From Zeus faber (lineage: Eukaryota > Chordata > Actinopteri > Zeiformes > Zeidae): a stretch of 64,000 nucleotides of DNA. Position numbers and translations under genes: made by a program. Under the pieces are notes generated by a model. The model ran no database searches, had not been told where the DNA came from, and saw only the letters and a program-made list of their open reading frames with translations. The first letter of the stretch is position 1. Every line of letters begins with the position of its first letter. The stretch lies in NCBI GenBank assembly GCA_960531495.1, contig OY482849.1:3462979-3526978 (forward strand), given 5' to 3'. Positions 33,611 to 46,849 of this stretch are shown piece by piece.

Positions 33611-34479
33611 AAAACATTGTTTGTTAATAGTAAATAATAGTTAATAATTTCTGAGATCAGTTCACCTTTATACATCCTTGAAGATTTCTACATTGTTAAT
33701 TTTTTTTCTACAGCTGTTCTAATGGTTCTAATTGTTATTTTATTTATGTATTTATTTATACATTTTTTGGGAGGTAGTGGATCAGCGTTCTCGCCGCGCC
33801 ACCTGTCAGTACCTGGTAACAGGGAAGCTAATGATCCAAAACATTAAAGGAAATCCAAACAATGGTGATCATTTCATTAAGGTATGAAAACAAATGGAAT
33901 TTTTTACTGTGCAACTCTGTATTTTACAGTCAGCTGAAAGCCAATCACATAAAACCACACCCTCACGCATGCGTTATTTGAAATGTAATGCAACGAAAAT
34001 GTGCTCAGAAATGGTAATGCAGTATCTCTTTAAGATGTAAAGGTTAGTTTGCAGCTTGCACGGCATAACTGAATGTACTGAACTATAACATACATCAAAT
34101 AAGAGAAATTGTGTCTCTATGTCAGGCCTATAAATGCTATGCTACACCTATTTAATTTTATTTAATTTTTTACATGAGGTGAGGAGACTCAGGACTCAGG
34201 ACTAAACCTACTGTAGGTTCTGAGTCTGGTGGTGCCTACACACTGTATCACAGAGAGAAGAGACTGAACCGGACCAGCTACAATCATGAATTACTGACAT
34301 TTCATTGCCTTAATAATTTAGTGTAAGTCGTCAAGAAAACACAAGTTAATTCATTTAAAAACACATCAGTTGACTAACCACATGTATAGCAATTAAACAT
34401 AGCAATTAAAATATATATAAATATAATACAAAGTCTAAAGGGTCCTTTTGCACTGTGGTTGGCTCTGCAAACTGAAAGT
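33611..34479. other. Spacer between convergent transposon genes
   Basis: AT-rich DNA without recognised coding sequence between the YqaJ and transposase remnants. It may contain their 3' ends and polyadenylation signals, none assigned with confidence. Confidence 0.4.
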
Positions 34480-35270
34480 TAGTCATCCAAATTAAATGCA
34501 ACTTTGATCAAGGGAATCTGGAGATTCACGAAACCACAGCAGTGCTGCGCCACCACATCAGCGGTGCTTTGCAAGCAATGAGGAATGAAATGCAAGATTT
34601 TCTATTCTTTCAAATGGCCATTTGCCCTTTCAACCTGTATCCTGGTCCATGCAATAAGTTGAATATCACTCTTTGTCAACCTGCCATGATGGGATGTTGA
34701 CACTGACTCTGCCTGGCACAATGTCTCAGACTAAAGTTCCTTTATCAGTAAATATAAGATAACTTGACTTGAAGACCTCCAGGATTTCACTCTGAGCCAT
34801 GATGGCCTTGTCAGAGACCGATCCAGGATACAAATTGTTGCAGTATGTTATCAGAGTGTTTAGCGCCACAGCTAGCAAGACTTTAAATGAATGCATGCTT
34901 ATATATGAGGAGTAGATGTGTTTCTGAAGTTTCATGGAAGCTCTAGTAGCAATTCCAACATCTGTGCAATCAATGACCATCCTGCTGTTGCGATACATCT
35001 GGAATGAAGAGGGTAAGCTTGACAGGTTCTCAATTTCTCCTGCCTTGGCACAGTGGTCATGATGTCCTTAAACCACAACTCATGGAGAACATAGATGAAG
35101 ATGAATGTGTACTACATTTGTCACACAAGTGAGCTACACTGAAGAGCTGAGCAAGATGGCTACACTAAGTAGGTTGGTGTAGTTATCAGAGCTTCATGAG
35201 ATTCATGAAGATCTATGGTCATCAAGTGACAGAGATTCTATCTTCCAGCCAGCAAAATAATCAATGGACT
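34480..35270 (-). pseudogene. DDE transposase of ISL2EU/PIF-Harbinger type, broken
   Basis: Minus-strand translation gives, in order, MVIDCTDVGI (first catalytic Asp), YSSYISMHSFKVLLAVA, LITYCNNLYPGSVSDKA (second Asp, in SDK), LIFTDKGTLV, then in other frames IVPGRVSVNIPSW, the VERANGHLKE block (third acidic residue) and HCCGFVNLQIPLIK. This is the DDE_Tnp_4 layout. Frame shifts and stops interrupt it, mainly upstream of 34998 and downstream of 34726. A possible 5' coding piece at 35532-35350 has no recognised domain. Confidence 0.75.
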
Positions 35271-35761
35271 CTTTAAATCTCCTCATATTGCCAACAAAGA
35301 TGTGAAAGATGCTTCTGTCTGGGAGGCAAGCTTCCATTCTATTTTCCATTCATTTCGGTGTCAGCACACTGTCAACGGAGACACTCTCCTCCACACTCCT
35401 GCCCTCCACAGGCAGACACTCCTCCTCGGGCAGACTCTTCCCACGCCGGGAACCATGTTGGACCCCTGTGAAGTCCCTCTCTAAAATGGCAGCTGCACAC
35501 TCTAGAAATGCCACTGGGCCTCCTCTCTGCACACCTTAAATAAGAAAATACTAATTATACATATCTTATATGCAGGGGGTAGGCATAATTAAGTAAATAT
35601 ATCAAAAGAAAACAATTATGTTGTATAGAAAATGTATATGTCTAGCTAACACGTTAATGCTGATAACAACACAAGACTTAGAGAGTTAGAACTTAGAGGT
35701 TAGAAGTAAGAGAGCTGTTAGAGCTGAAGATGAAATTAGTTGTACATTTGCTGAGTTGAAA

Positions 35762-35764
<3 letters not shown>

Positions 35765-35821
<57 letters not shown>

Positions 35822-35822
35822 C
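35765..35822. repeat. AT then CA microsatellite
   Basis: About eighteen AT/TA units run straight into about ten CA units. Confidence 0.95.
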
Positions 35823-36385
35823 ACAAACGACAATACTATGATTGACAATATAGACACTATAATAATGACAAAAGTTCAATTTAAAAGAAGCGTGCTAAAC
35901 TATCGATAGGTTGAAAGTCATTAGAAAGGGATCATTCGCAATGGTTTATGGGATGAGTAGTTCCTTCGCTCTTAAAATAATTATGTACAGTCTTGTACCT
36001 TTGCCGTTTTTCAGTTTTCCTTTTTTTGTCTATTCATATTCGTATGTTTTATGGTCACGATTCATCTTGTAGTTGGTTGTCTTGGTTCCAGGCTTAAAGC
36101 TGTTTATCAGGATTGTCTGAACTGTCAATGGAGTGAATGAATGGGAAATTCACTTCCGAAAATGGAGCCGTTCAAAAAGTGGGCGGTCACTGGTGTGCTC
36201 TTTATGGTTTGTAAATATAGTTTATATTTGTGTTTCCCTTTCCAAACACTAGTCCCATGAATAATTTAATTATATTAAAAAAATAATAATAATAATAATA
36301 ATAAAAAACAAAAACAAACATAAACATAAAAATCAGGTTGAGGTAAAAAAAATGTCTTTTAACAAACTTTGCGCACGCCTTGTTC

Positions 36386-37041
36386 TCTCGCGATAGTCGT
36401 GATTCGGCGCGCGCTGCAACGCCTGCAAACGACACCTTTACATGAATATATCATCAGGTGGGTGCGCCCCCCCCGTGGTATGGTTCTTTTTCCGCCTCGG
36501 AACCTGCGCGGCCAGTTCGCAATTTGTTTGTTTGTGTATGTATGCATGCATGCATGTGTGTGTTTGTGTGTGTTTGTGTGTTAGCAGAGGATCATCAGTG
36601 TCTTTTACGTTGTCATCTCGCAGCTAGGAGGCGACGGTCAAGGAAACCCGCTGGAAAAGAGCTATTTCTCCACTGTTCCATCCTGCCTCCCTCCCCCTCC
36701 CCCTCCTCAAATTTCTCGGCGAATCCCCCGTCGACGGTGGCTGGAGAGTTGGAAGGCTGGGACACACGGAACCGACTACAAGTCGGAACCGACCGTCAAC
36801 TGTGAATCGTCTACAAACAGTTTTTTTTTTTTTTATACAACCGACGCTTTTGTGTCTTCCGAGCTTCCGTCTTTGTCAGGTTTTCGTCTCATCTTCATCG
36901 AGTTTATCTTTTTTATTTTTATTTTTTATTTTTTTTTTTACTTTTATTTTCACCGACGTCGCCGACGCGACATACAGGTGCAAACCGCTGCCCACCGTGT
37001 GGTGTTTATTTGTTTTCAAACAGTCTACATTCTAGATCAAC
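36386..37041 (+). promoter_or_regulatory. CADPS-family gene promoter and 5' UTR region
   Basis: GC-rich DNA before the start codon. A perfect TCTCGCGA core-promoter motif lies at 36386-36393, followed by CpG-rich GGCGCGCGC. Long T runs (36822-36832, 36908-36943) lie in the presumed 5' leader. Several upstream ATGs are present. No TATA box is obvious and the transcription start is not resolved. Confidence 0.45.
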
Positions 37042-37401
37042 ATGTTGGATCCGTCTTCTAGCGAGGAGGAAGGGGACGAGGTTGTGGAGGTGGAGAGGAG
37101 AGGGGTGACGGCCCCGAAGAGCGGGTCTGGAGTTCGGCCGTCACCCGGTCGAACCTGCGACAGCGGCGTTGGCGGCAGCGGCGGTGGCGGCGGGCTTCAG
37201 CCCCCGGGCCGCGGGGGCAGCGGCCGCCCCTCCAGCCCCAACAGCCCGACACCGGGGAGCGAGAAAGAGGATCTGGAGAAGATGCAGAGGGAGGAGGAGG
37301 AGAGGAAAAAGAGACTCCAGCTGTATGTGTTCGTCATGCGTTGCATCGCATACCCGTTCAATGCAAAGCAGCCGACTGACATGGCCAGGCGACAACAAAA
37401 G
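37042..37401 (+). CDS. cadps2: CADPS/CAPS-family secretion activator, first coding exon
   Basis: CAPS proteins prime dense-core vesicles for calcium-triggered release at the plasma membrane. This exon encodes the first 120 residues: an acidic start [13 protein letters not shown], a Ser/Pro/Gly-rich low-complexity linker (residues about 20-78), a charged helix ([19 protein letters not shown]), then [15 protein letters not shown] and [14 protein letters not shown], ending at a GTAAAA donor. This is exactly the first-exon block of vertebrate CADPS genes, whose C2, PH and MUN domains come from later exons not in the window. The start has A at -3. The paralogue is uncertain: the linker and VFVMRC look like CADPS, whereas linkage to nampt (both on human chromosome 7q) favours CADPS2. 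Confidence 0.9.
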
Positions 37402-37422
37402 GTAAAAAATAAAATTAGGGGG

Positions 37423-37461
<39 letters not shown>

Positions 37462-40400
37462 ACATGCATACAACTTCAAACTCCCAAAGAAACAGTGTCC
37501 CAACTCATAACTGCACAGTCGACTTGAGATGATTTATGGAATTAATGATGAAATTAGTTGTTTTTATAGACCCAATTACAATGAATATTGCAAGACACAA
37601 AGCTCTTCTCACAATCGTTTCAATTCGAGAGAGAGAGACAGACAGAGAGAGAGAGAGAGCTGTTGTCTTCCACCCATTGTAGTGGGTCTTGCATAAGTGC
37701 TTTCCCCCCCCCCAGGCATAATTCCTCTCTTCCAGGCCTGTACTTCTTCCTGTTTGAATCACGCAAAGCTCCTGGTTGAACCACACAGTCTACAGTTTTT
37801 AAACAGGCAGGACCTCTTTGAGTCTTTTGAGATACACTGTCCGTCCATCTTCTGTTTCCCATCAGTTTCACCACAATCACTTGGCTCATTGCTATCTATT
37901 TTCTATTTGACATATTTTATTCAAACTCAGATTTATGCCTAACAAAGAAAAACTACTATTATTTAATCTCAGTCCCTCCACACAGTCAGTTAAGCCAAAT
38001 CAGTGTCGAGATAAAATCAATTGCGCCCAACGATTGAACGACTTTGTGACACAGTATTTAGTAAAACTGTCATAATAAAACAAGCAGAAAGGTGTGGAAT
38101 GCTAGACGCCTCCTACAGGCCACTTCTATTGACGTTAGAATGTTAAAACCTTTTCAAGATATCGATGCAACAATTCAGTCCACAAAGACACCTCAGAAGA
38201 TGTTAAAATCATGACGTCAAGGCAGTAGGGCTCACTTGTCTTTTAGCTTCTAAGCATTCCGATTCAGGAATGAAGAAGACTTATCGAACAGGAAAACCTT
38301 GTTTTCTTAATGTGGTTGAGCTAAATATAAAGCAAACTGAATACCCTTTGCCAATGTGCAGTTCTGGCAATACTAAACCACGGACCAAAATGAGACGTAA
38401 TCTTGACTTGTGCTGTTGCTGGTAATGGAGCAAAGAAAATTTTAGGAGATGTCTTATATGGAGCTATGACTGGTGTGCGTTAAGTAATCGCTGCTGTGTT
38501 GTCGGACCGGTTCCTCAGTCGTAGCTTAAGGCATCAGTTTACTCATGATTAAACGGAGCTCTTTGAGTTTGCGACTATAAACAAGCTGAAAGATGTGGTT
38601 TTTAGTTTGGATGTTGCAGTGCATGTGGCAAGCCCACAGAGGGAACTATTCAGCAGTTCACCAACAGTTGTTGGACAAATTGGGCCAATTGGTCCAAATA
38701 TTGAATTGATGGCTAGAGATGAAGAATTCATTGGCTTTCAGTGTAGTTGACCACTGACAACACTGTTCAGGGGTATTCATGTTGTTTAATTTCCCTGAAG
38801 GTGCTTCTCTATATTATACTGCTAAATGTTGTCAAGTTTGTTCTGGTTACTGCAGCTGTTCACTTTCTTTGATTCCCACAGATCTAACAGAAACACAAGG
38901 TTACTTTCCCATCTCGGAAAGGGCAAAGCAAATTGGCTTTAGAGTCAAGCCCAAAGCTAATGTTTAAAACACAAGGCGAGGAGCTGGAATACTGGGAAGC
39001 CTGAACCACTTAAGTGTGGTGAACAAAATTGCTGGGAATGTCCCGAACCCCCCCCACCCACAGGATCAATAAAGTACTATCTTATGTTAGAAGCATAAAC
39101 CAAGGTCATCACTACAGAGTCAGCAACAGGTGCTTTACATTGCACAGTGGTGTCAACATGTTATCTTTGGCTTTGTGTTCTCAGGGGGTGGGTTCATATT
39201 TACTCTAGAGAGGCTATGATGAAAACCACCAGACAACATAGCTTCATCCTGAGGTGAAGGGCTCCACTCAGCTTCACGTATAATATGTTAAGTGGTGCAA
39301 AAACAAACATTACATGTAGATAAAGCATGGTGTGGAGAGAAATTTAGAGTGTACATGTCAACGGTCCCCTATATTTCAAATTCCAGCATTTGTATCTTTT
39401 CAAGTTTTATGGAATATTGTTGATAGCCCCTTCTTTGGAAAAAAAAATTGCCAAACCGGCCCACTGTGCTCCCAAGTATCTGGTTCTATCCCCATGATTA
39501 TTCAGAGAGTTTTTCGGTACCTACTGTATCGTGATTCCTGTTCACCTTGGGGCGTCAGTATGATGGAACCTGTATGAACCCTTTTGAGTCCTCAGGCTGT
39601 TACCTATTAAATGCTACTACAACAGAATCAAATCAAAAATACCTAAAGGGGCTTAATTTTCGAAAAACTAAAAAATTATATCATTTAGTATCTTCAGATA
39701 ATATTAGCAAAAGTTTATTCCACTGAATATGGGAGGGACCTTTGAATAGTCAGTCATTTCCAGAAGAGCTTCAAGCTTCATGTTGACTGATGCCTTTGTA
39801 TCAAACCTCAGTTTGTTAATACTGCATTGATTCCTCCATAGTACAAATAGTTCATTTAAAGCTTTTGTGCTCTTATTAAATAGAGTCCTTTCAAATTGTT
39901 TTTTTCTATCGGGAAGGTTAGTCTGTTAGAAAGGCATTAGTGAGTTGCTTACCTGCCCTATTGAATTATTATCTGAATAAAGCTTAAAGTGCCGACATGG
40001 AAACAATTACTCTGTTATTATTTATCTTATTGGGAGGAGATGTGTGAAGTAGGTGCTATATTGAGCTGCATTTAGAGTGCCAATATTTTGCTGACAGTGT
40101 GAGTAGAGAGGTGAAACAAACAATCATATTCAATACAATGCTAGCTTTGTTTGGACTTAGGACTAAAAGAATAAAGGCTTATAACTAGACATGTTCCAAC
40201 AATAAAAAGGTTTGATACATATTGATAGAAAATTATTTGTTCAGTTTGAGTTTCTGAGTTAATTTCTTCCCACTTCTGATGAAACTGGGACGTTTAACAG
40301 AGACGAGAAGAGGAGCAGGGGAGTGCCGCACTTTTGGAAAAATATGAAACCGATAATGTGGTTAAATTTCCCTACTTGGTATTTGACACTATAAGGAGCA

Positions 40401-43400
40401 CTGTAAGGAGTTGTAACATACTGTCATCCTGGTAAGTGACAGCCTTCTTCAGTCAGGGGGTTTGTTGTGAGACCTCCAAAATATCTTTACTCCTCCCAAG
40501 AATCTGTGCCTCCTTCCTTGTTTGCTAAAAGATTTTGGAAATGTGAAGGCCCCCGTCATATGTACTCTGTACCAAAGCTGCCATATTTAGTAAATAATGG
40601 AGGTAGAGGGACATCAGTGTGCTGCTTTTGGTTTGCCTTGAACTTAAAGTACATCAGCTTTAATTAATTTATTTAATAATTTACCGTTATGATCAAATAT
40701 GCAATAGGTGGCCCCCCACTTCTCACCTCGGTCATTACAAACTATGATTAAGGTTGAATATTTTGTTAATTTCCAACAACTGCCCAGCACATAGTCATGG
40801 TGTACTGGGGCGTGCAATTGAAACACATTCCAATTAGAATCCAGGTTTAACAGGGGTTAAATACAACAATGAAACGCACATCAAGTAAAACGGAATGAAT
40901 GACGCAGAGGTGCAGAGAGTAAAAGTTGAATGCAACAGTCTGTTTTTAACACATACTCCCTTCTACATGTTCTCAAGCACATTCACCTGTCAACTGGAAA
41001 GTGGGTGGTATTGCACTGGGTTGCTGCAAAGATTAAAAACCATGCTTGGCACCCACTAGTAAGTGCCTTTAACACTCAGCACTGTCCCTGAAATCAAGAT
41101 GGAAAGGTGAAATAATTGAGCACATTTTTTAAATAATTCTGCAGAAATGCAATGACACAATTTTATAAAAAATAAAAAAATACACAATTGAACAATGTAT
41201 TCCAAAGTGAATGGAAATAGTCAAGGTCAAAAACTGTTTTCAAAGTCAGCGTCAATTTGAGCCCCACTTAACTTGTTCTTGTACATTTTCACTTTTAGAG
41301 TTTCCTGTTAGATTTCATTCTCTACCATCTGTATTGTTTTCACTTGAAGGTCCTCTTGACCTTAGTAGCAGCCCCTGACAGCTGCTCACCATGTTATTGA
41401 TCTTCTGAAAAATTAGCTGGCTCTAATGATGAGACAGGCCATTTTAAGGAGGTCTTTTCATCTTCATTCTGACCATGTTGACATTACTTACATAACACTG
41501 TTCTACTAGAGCAGTTAGTAATGTAAAACATACTACATTTTACGTCACAGATTTCTTTATATGATCATCTGCACCATCGGATCCACTGTGCATCTCTCCA
41601 AACAAAACCAATTAACAAAAGTGTTTTTATTGTAGATGTTTTTATTTTACTTTTAGACCTTTTGTATGAAACAAAAAATTCCCGGGTGCGAGTTTCCCAG
41701 TTCGTCCCAGTGCGGTGTCCGTGTCCCACAAGCTTGGAGCACGGCAACCAAAGTTGGAACAGACTTTTAAATAAGGACTTGTAGATTTAATGAGTGAAGA
41801 TTCAGCAACTGGAATGCTTAATTCTCTCCTCAAATTTGTTCAGAAACAGATTTTGGTGGACTGATCAAGTGAAATAAGTGAAAGTTACGGAGTAAATAGG
41901 ACGAAACCTGAAAGCCATGTTCAAACGCCATTGACTCACAGAAGCCGGAACTTGTGCTCAAACGCCATTGGCTCACATAACTCGTGGCCTCAAAAGGTTG
42001 GCTCCACCCACTGAAACAGCCAGTTTTCAGACAGGTTGGATTGGACGCATGTTAGAATAGAAAGAAAGATATCCTGAAATAATCTCTAACTGAATATGAC
42101 TTTGTTTTGTATGTTTTTCCTAATCTTTCAAATGTTATATCAATATGGGGTTTGTATATCCATACGTTTGTGATGTTAAGTTTTCAAATAAAGTAAAAAC
42201 AAAAAAGAGAATCTCTGCCATAGATTGTGTTCATGTGGCGCACTGTTGATTCATTGATTCAAATCAAATGCTTGCAGCGAAAGGCCAGTCTCTTGTGATA
42301 GCAACTGTAAAGACCTTGCAAGAAAGACTGGTGGAAGCAGGCTACTAGTGGAGATGGTGCGGAGGTGGAACCTGATACTGGGGGAAATGGGGCGGCGGTG
42401 GAACCCAATACTTGTGGGGGTGGAAACTGATAGTGGTGGAAATAAGGTGGAGGTGGAACCTGATACTGGTGGAAAAGGGTGGAGGTGGAATTTGATATAA
42501 CTTGTGTGTAAATATCTTCTAAAGGCATCAATAGCCCCAAAAACATCAAATTATTGATATTCAGGTTTTGAAATTTGATTTTACCAATATCAACCAGCCC
42601 TATCCTGTAACATACTCAGTGTTGCTATATTTTTACACTATAATAAACTATGTTACAGAGTATTACTGTGCTCAAACAATTTTCGCAACGGCAGGAAACT
42701 AGGTTCTTAGAATGTGTTTACACCACCAACTGAAATGACCCAATTCTGATGTTTTGACCACATCTGACACAGATCGGATATGTATTATGAACACCTAAAC
42801 GGGAAAAAAAACACATGGATTCTTTAATTTTCATATTTATTATTAAAATAAATGTATTATAAAAAATATTCATATTTTTTTTCATTTTTTTTTTGGGCTG
42901 CATTCAAAAGTGGAAATAAATCTGATGCAAATCAGATATCAGCTATTGCCATTTCTGTCTAAACATCTAGATCTGAATTTGATGGTCTTTGCGACTCAAA
43001 CATAATCAATGCGATAACAAGCGGAACAGGTGGCGACAGTTCAAATAAAACTTTATTTATTCGAAAGTTACTGACCCATATTCTTGGTCAAAAGTTCCAA
43101 CTATACGATCTCACTAATGTTGAGTTCTCAGTTGTATCCACACACCCCTCTGAACTGAAGTAGCTGTGATCATTGCTGCACATGCCCAGGCTTCAATCAA
43201 GGCTCCCCCTTTCTTTGTTACAAAATGTAATTAATATGTTGTGTACCTCTAAAGATGCTTCAGAAAATAATAGCTTGATTTGTAATTTCTATTTCACTTT
43301 CATTCATGGCAAATGGCAAAATGGCTGTGCTCATAGGATTATGTAGTCATTATGAAGTGTGCATGTGGTGTAAACACAACCAATTGCATATGGGCAAAAA

Positions 43401-43583
43401 AATTGGATATACCTGTAGGCAACAAATCGGAACTGGGCATTAAGACCTGCAGTGTAAACGCAGCCTTAGACTGGTTCTATATTTGGAAACATATTGCTTT
43501 AACTTGCAATTCAAACAACCAGGCTAGGATAAGTTGTTGGGAATACAGAAAAAAGCTCAGTTTAAAACATTTCTTGAATGTGA

Positions 43584-43616
<33 letters not shown>

Positions 43617-43780
43617 TATTTTTATTTTTTGCAGACCATATCATTAAAGTCAAGTACAAAGTACAAATCTGTGTTCCAAAATTGTCCCCCCTCCCCCCCC
43701 TTTTTTTTCTTGGTTTGTTAGAACTAGAACAGCACCTTTCTTCAACCCCTCACCAGAGTTTCCGTTATATGGTTATTGTC
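37402..43780. other. CADPS-family intron 1, first part
   Basis: No second CADPS exon was found here. The interval holds an AT microsatellite (37426-37457), a GA run (about 37627-37660), a minisatellite of roughly 33 bases (42364-42497) and an ATT microsatellite (43587-43618). The rest is AT-rich, apparently unique intron. Confidence 0.55.
42364..42497. repeat. Minisatellite, GGTGGAACCTGATACTGGTG unit
   Basis: Three to four imperfect tandem copies with period near 33 bases. The G-rich strand is plus. It yields an artefactual open frame on the other strand. Confidence 0.75.
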
Positions 43781-43784
43781 GGTT

Positions 43785-44480
43785 TTTGACCGGGAAAATC
43801 TGTTGAAGACATTTAAATCTCTCCGGTCGTAATGTCCGGTGAAAATAATTCCCTCCAAGCACAATTTGAATTAGTGCTGGGTGGATCATTTTGATAAAAA
43901 ATAAATAAATAAAAGTCCACGGATCTGTTAATTCTCGTGCTTGGCAAGTTGGAAAGGGTAGCCAATCAGTTTGGATAATCTAAAGCTGATCTGAAAAGCT
44001 TCACCTCTGACCAATCACGTTTGTCGATATATAACTAAGCCCTGCCCCCTCCCTCGTGGACAGGTTGCGCTTGTAAACACAGTAAACAAGGAGCGGCCAC
44101 AGGGTCTAGAACTGTGAGGAGAAGCAGAGCGATGATGTATCTTTGGGACACAAACATCCGTAGTTTGGTGGTTTTTTTTTTTTTTTTTTTTATATTTAGG
44201 TTCCGACCAAAAACAGACGGTAAATATTTATTGTGTAAAATATGTAGATGGAAGATGGACAACACCAGAAACATTATTTGATTAGACCTTTATTTTGAAT
44301 ATTCAATAAAAATAATATACATCTACATTCCTTGTTGATGTCGTCCTCTATAAAGCCTGCTCAATAAACACAGATAATACTTGACCAGAATCTCTCCCAT
44401 TTTTCTGGGAAATTGAAATCTTCCAGGACAAGTTGACTGGCACCAATTATTATTATTTTTTTAATTTTATTTTTTTACAG
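43785..44480 (+). repeat. Unclassified repeat, copy 2
   Basis: Its left part (43785-44165) is matched in inverted orientation by 48405-48735 (shared words AATTCAAATTGTGCTTGGAG and GGGACACAAAC in reverse complement). Its right part (44285-44480) is matched directly by 18830-19020. A poly-T run (about 44171-44191) lies between. No coding sequence. Confidence 0.65.
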
Positions 44481-46849
44481 AACTCTAATACAGATGGACA
44501 GAGATTTCTAGAATTATAGAGGGATAGAGAGAGGGGAGGAAGTGAGCAAAGTTGACGCCTAAATAATGGAAACTAGTGTGGGCCGGAATGGTAGGGTACC
44601 TCGTAGGGGTTGCACGACTACTGTTTTTTACTAGTTGGAGAACTGCATACGTTTGATAATCAAAATAGCAGCGCCCCTGGATTTGCTATTAAGAGATGAA
44701 TTAAATATTTGCCCAATCCAAGGTTTACGCATTCTGTTAAAATCACTCGTGCATATGGATCTGTTGAAGGAAAGCCATGTCAGTGTTAAGACCCTTAAGG
44801 TGCAAAAACATTCCTTCAGATCGCTTTACTGGGCCCCCTAGGCCATTGACGTTCCAATTCACCAGCCTGATTGAAGACCCATCTGTTCCTCTCTGAGATA
44901 TTTGGATTAACCATTGATCACATCTAAAGTACAGAAAATATTAATGACGAGTAGAAATTTAGTTATCATCCTGGTAGCATCAAGAGGATATTAAAAAAAC
45001 ATGAAAAACCTTCCAGTGTGTAGCAATAATCAACACCTTCTCCCAAAAACACAAACATATATTTTGACAATGATTTAACTCAAAACCAATCAGTAAATCG
45101 TTTCCTAAGCCTGCCGTAACAGAACAAGACAAGTTGCAGGATTGGATGGTGGATTCTGCCTCCTTCTTTTCTTAATTTGGTCAAATTTGTCAATATATAG
45201 CTGTTACAATACAATAACCAATTCTTATCTTCGTAGACAGACAGCATTTATAATGAGCATGGCTCAGACCTCCTCTGGTGGAGAGCTACTTATAAATGGA
45301 ATTATGATAATTAGAATTTACCATTGTTACCAATGAGGGGACAAACAGAACTGTTGAGATTCGTTTTGTCTGTGTGGTGAGCATATACATGTGGGTGTAA
45401 GAGAGAGACACAGGCTAAGTATGACCAGAGGAGTCATGGTAGAAGTGCACCAGGTGCGTTTTGCGTAGCATACGGGCACAGGCGCGCAAGTATGGTTTTT
45501 CGCTGACTCCACCGGCTACATGGTGAAGCGTTGTAGAGAGGGGATAGGAGTTTTATAGTACTGTGATGTGTGACGGGGTTGACCAGACAGACACAATGAA
45601 GGAGACACAGACAAGCCTGGTTTTATAGCCTGCCGTGAGGCTTAACACTCCACCAGGGTTGAGGTGTCCAGTCAGAGGATAACAACCTGGGATGGCTGTG
45701 GATCAATTGCAAAATTTAACCATCAAGGTGAAATACAATTTTACTGCCGCTGTTACTATTAAAGTAATAATTCCATAAATCTGGATGCACAGTTGCAGTG
45801 AAAAGAAGATAGACAAGACGGATGCATGCTGTGTTTTACTCGAAGCACAATGATTGGTTTACGGTGCGTTGCGCTATGTAGCTGCTACTTAGACATATCG
45901 TGAAGCAAATGTCGCCGCTATGCATCTGCCTGTCCACCATATTGGAGAGGTCAAGATCTGCTTGTAAACAACATATGAACATACAGTGTGTATTGAGAGA
46001 TGCAGAGTTCTCTACAAAGTCCATTGTAACTCGCTTAATTCTGAACCAATTTTCTTGATATTTAGTTTGTTATAAATATTTGAAAAATGGAACATGATAC
46101 TGGAATTGAATTCAGTTACTCGGGGGGAATCTAATCATATTTTTCATTCACTACCATATTTACAGTAAGGAGGTGTCATGTCAGGATATGGAGGTGCCTT
46201 ATCTTGCACATTACTTTGACAATTGAGTATTAAATATTGAATGTGTTTTAAGATTTCATTTAAACATTGGACATTTTGAATGTTGTTTTCAATGAAGGCC
46301 ATGGGAAAATGTTCCCTGCTTTTAGTGTTTTACAGAATAAATGGAAAGCAAAGTTTGTCTGTTGATCCGAAAAATGATCTGATCCGTGACTCGAAACCGT
46401 GATGCTACCCGAACCCTGAGTTTTGTGATCCTTTGCACCCCTAACCGCGTCCTTTTTTTATTACGGACTTCTCTTCAGACACTTTTTCTCCCCATCCACA
46501 ATATCCTGGACAACTCCCCTCCAATCAGATTAACTTAGGCACATTATAACAACCCACCAAGGAACTTGACCCCCCCTGTCATACACAGACAGCGTGTTTG
46601 TTCTTTGTATTTTAAACAGGTCTTGATAAATAAGCAAATCCGACAGCAGCTCTAGGTCTCTGGTACAATGTAGGCTCATATAAAACACATTTAAATTGCA
46701 CTATTTGCAAAAACATTTCTCTGTAGTTTTATCTCGAGTTTCTAAAAACGCTTGCGTCACAACACGCAGTTTGGTGAAAAAAAAAAATTGATCTTTTAAG
46801 CAAAAATAGAGAAATGTAGATGGAGCCCTAGCAGTGGATTAACATGGTT
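44481..46849. other. CADPS-family intron 1, middle
   Basis: No gene. A decayed end resembling fish hAT repeats (GTGATCCTTTGCACCCCTAA) finishes near 46443. The rest is unassigned. Confidence 0.4.

Larger units (their letters stand above)
31900..35540. mobile_element. ISL2EU/IS4EU-like DNA transposon, two genes
   Basis: A SWIM-YqaJ nuclease gene on the plus strand (32612-33610) faces a DDE transposase on the minus strand (about 35270-34480). ISL2EU/IS4EU transposons, relatives of PIF/Harbinger, are known to me as encoding a transposase plus a YqaJ-type nuclease, and the convergent pair here fits that. The terminal repeats were not identified, so the outer limits are approximate: the left side begins after the LTR at 31733, the right side near 35540. 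Both genes are decayed. Confidence 0.6.

Noticed and set aside
36202-37035. Short open frames in the CADPS leader
   Set aside because: Low-complexity translations of T runs and TG repeats; treated as possible upstream ATGs only.
42259-42549. Proline/tyrosine-rich minus-strand open frame
   Set aside because: Produced by the 33-base minisatellite on the other strand.
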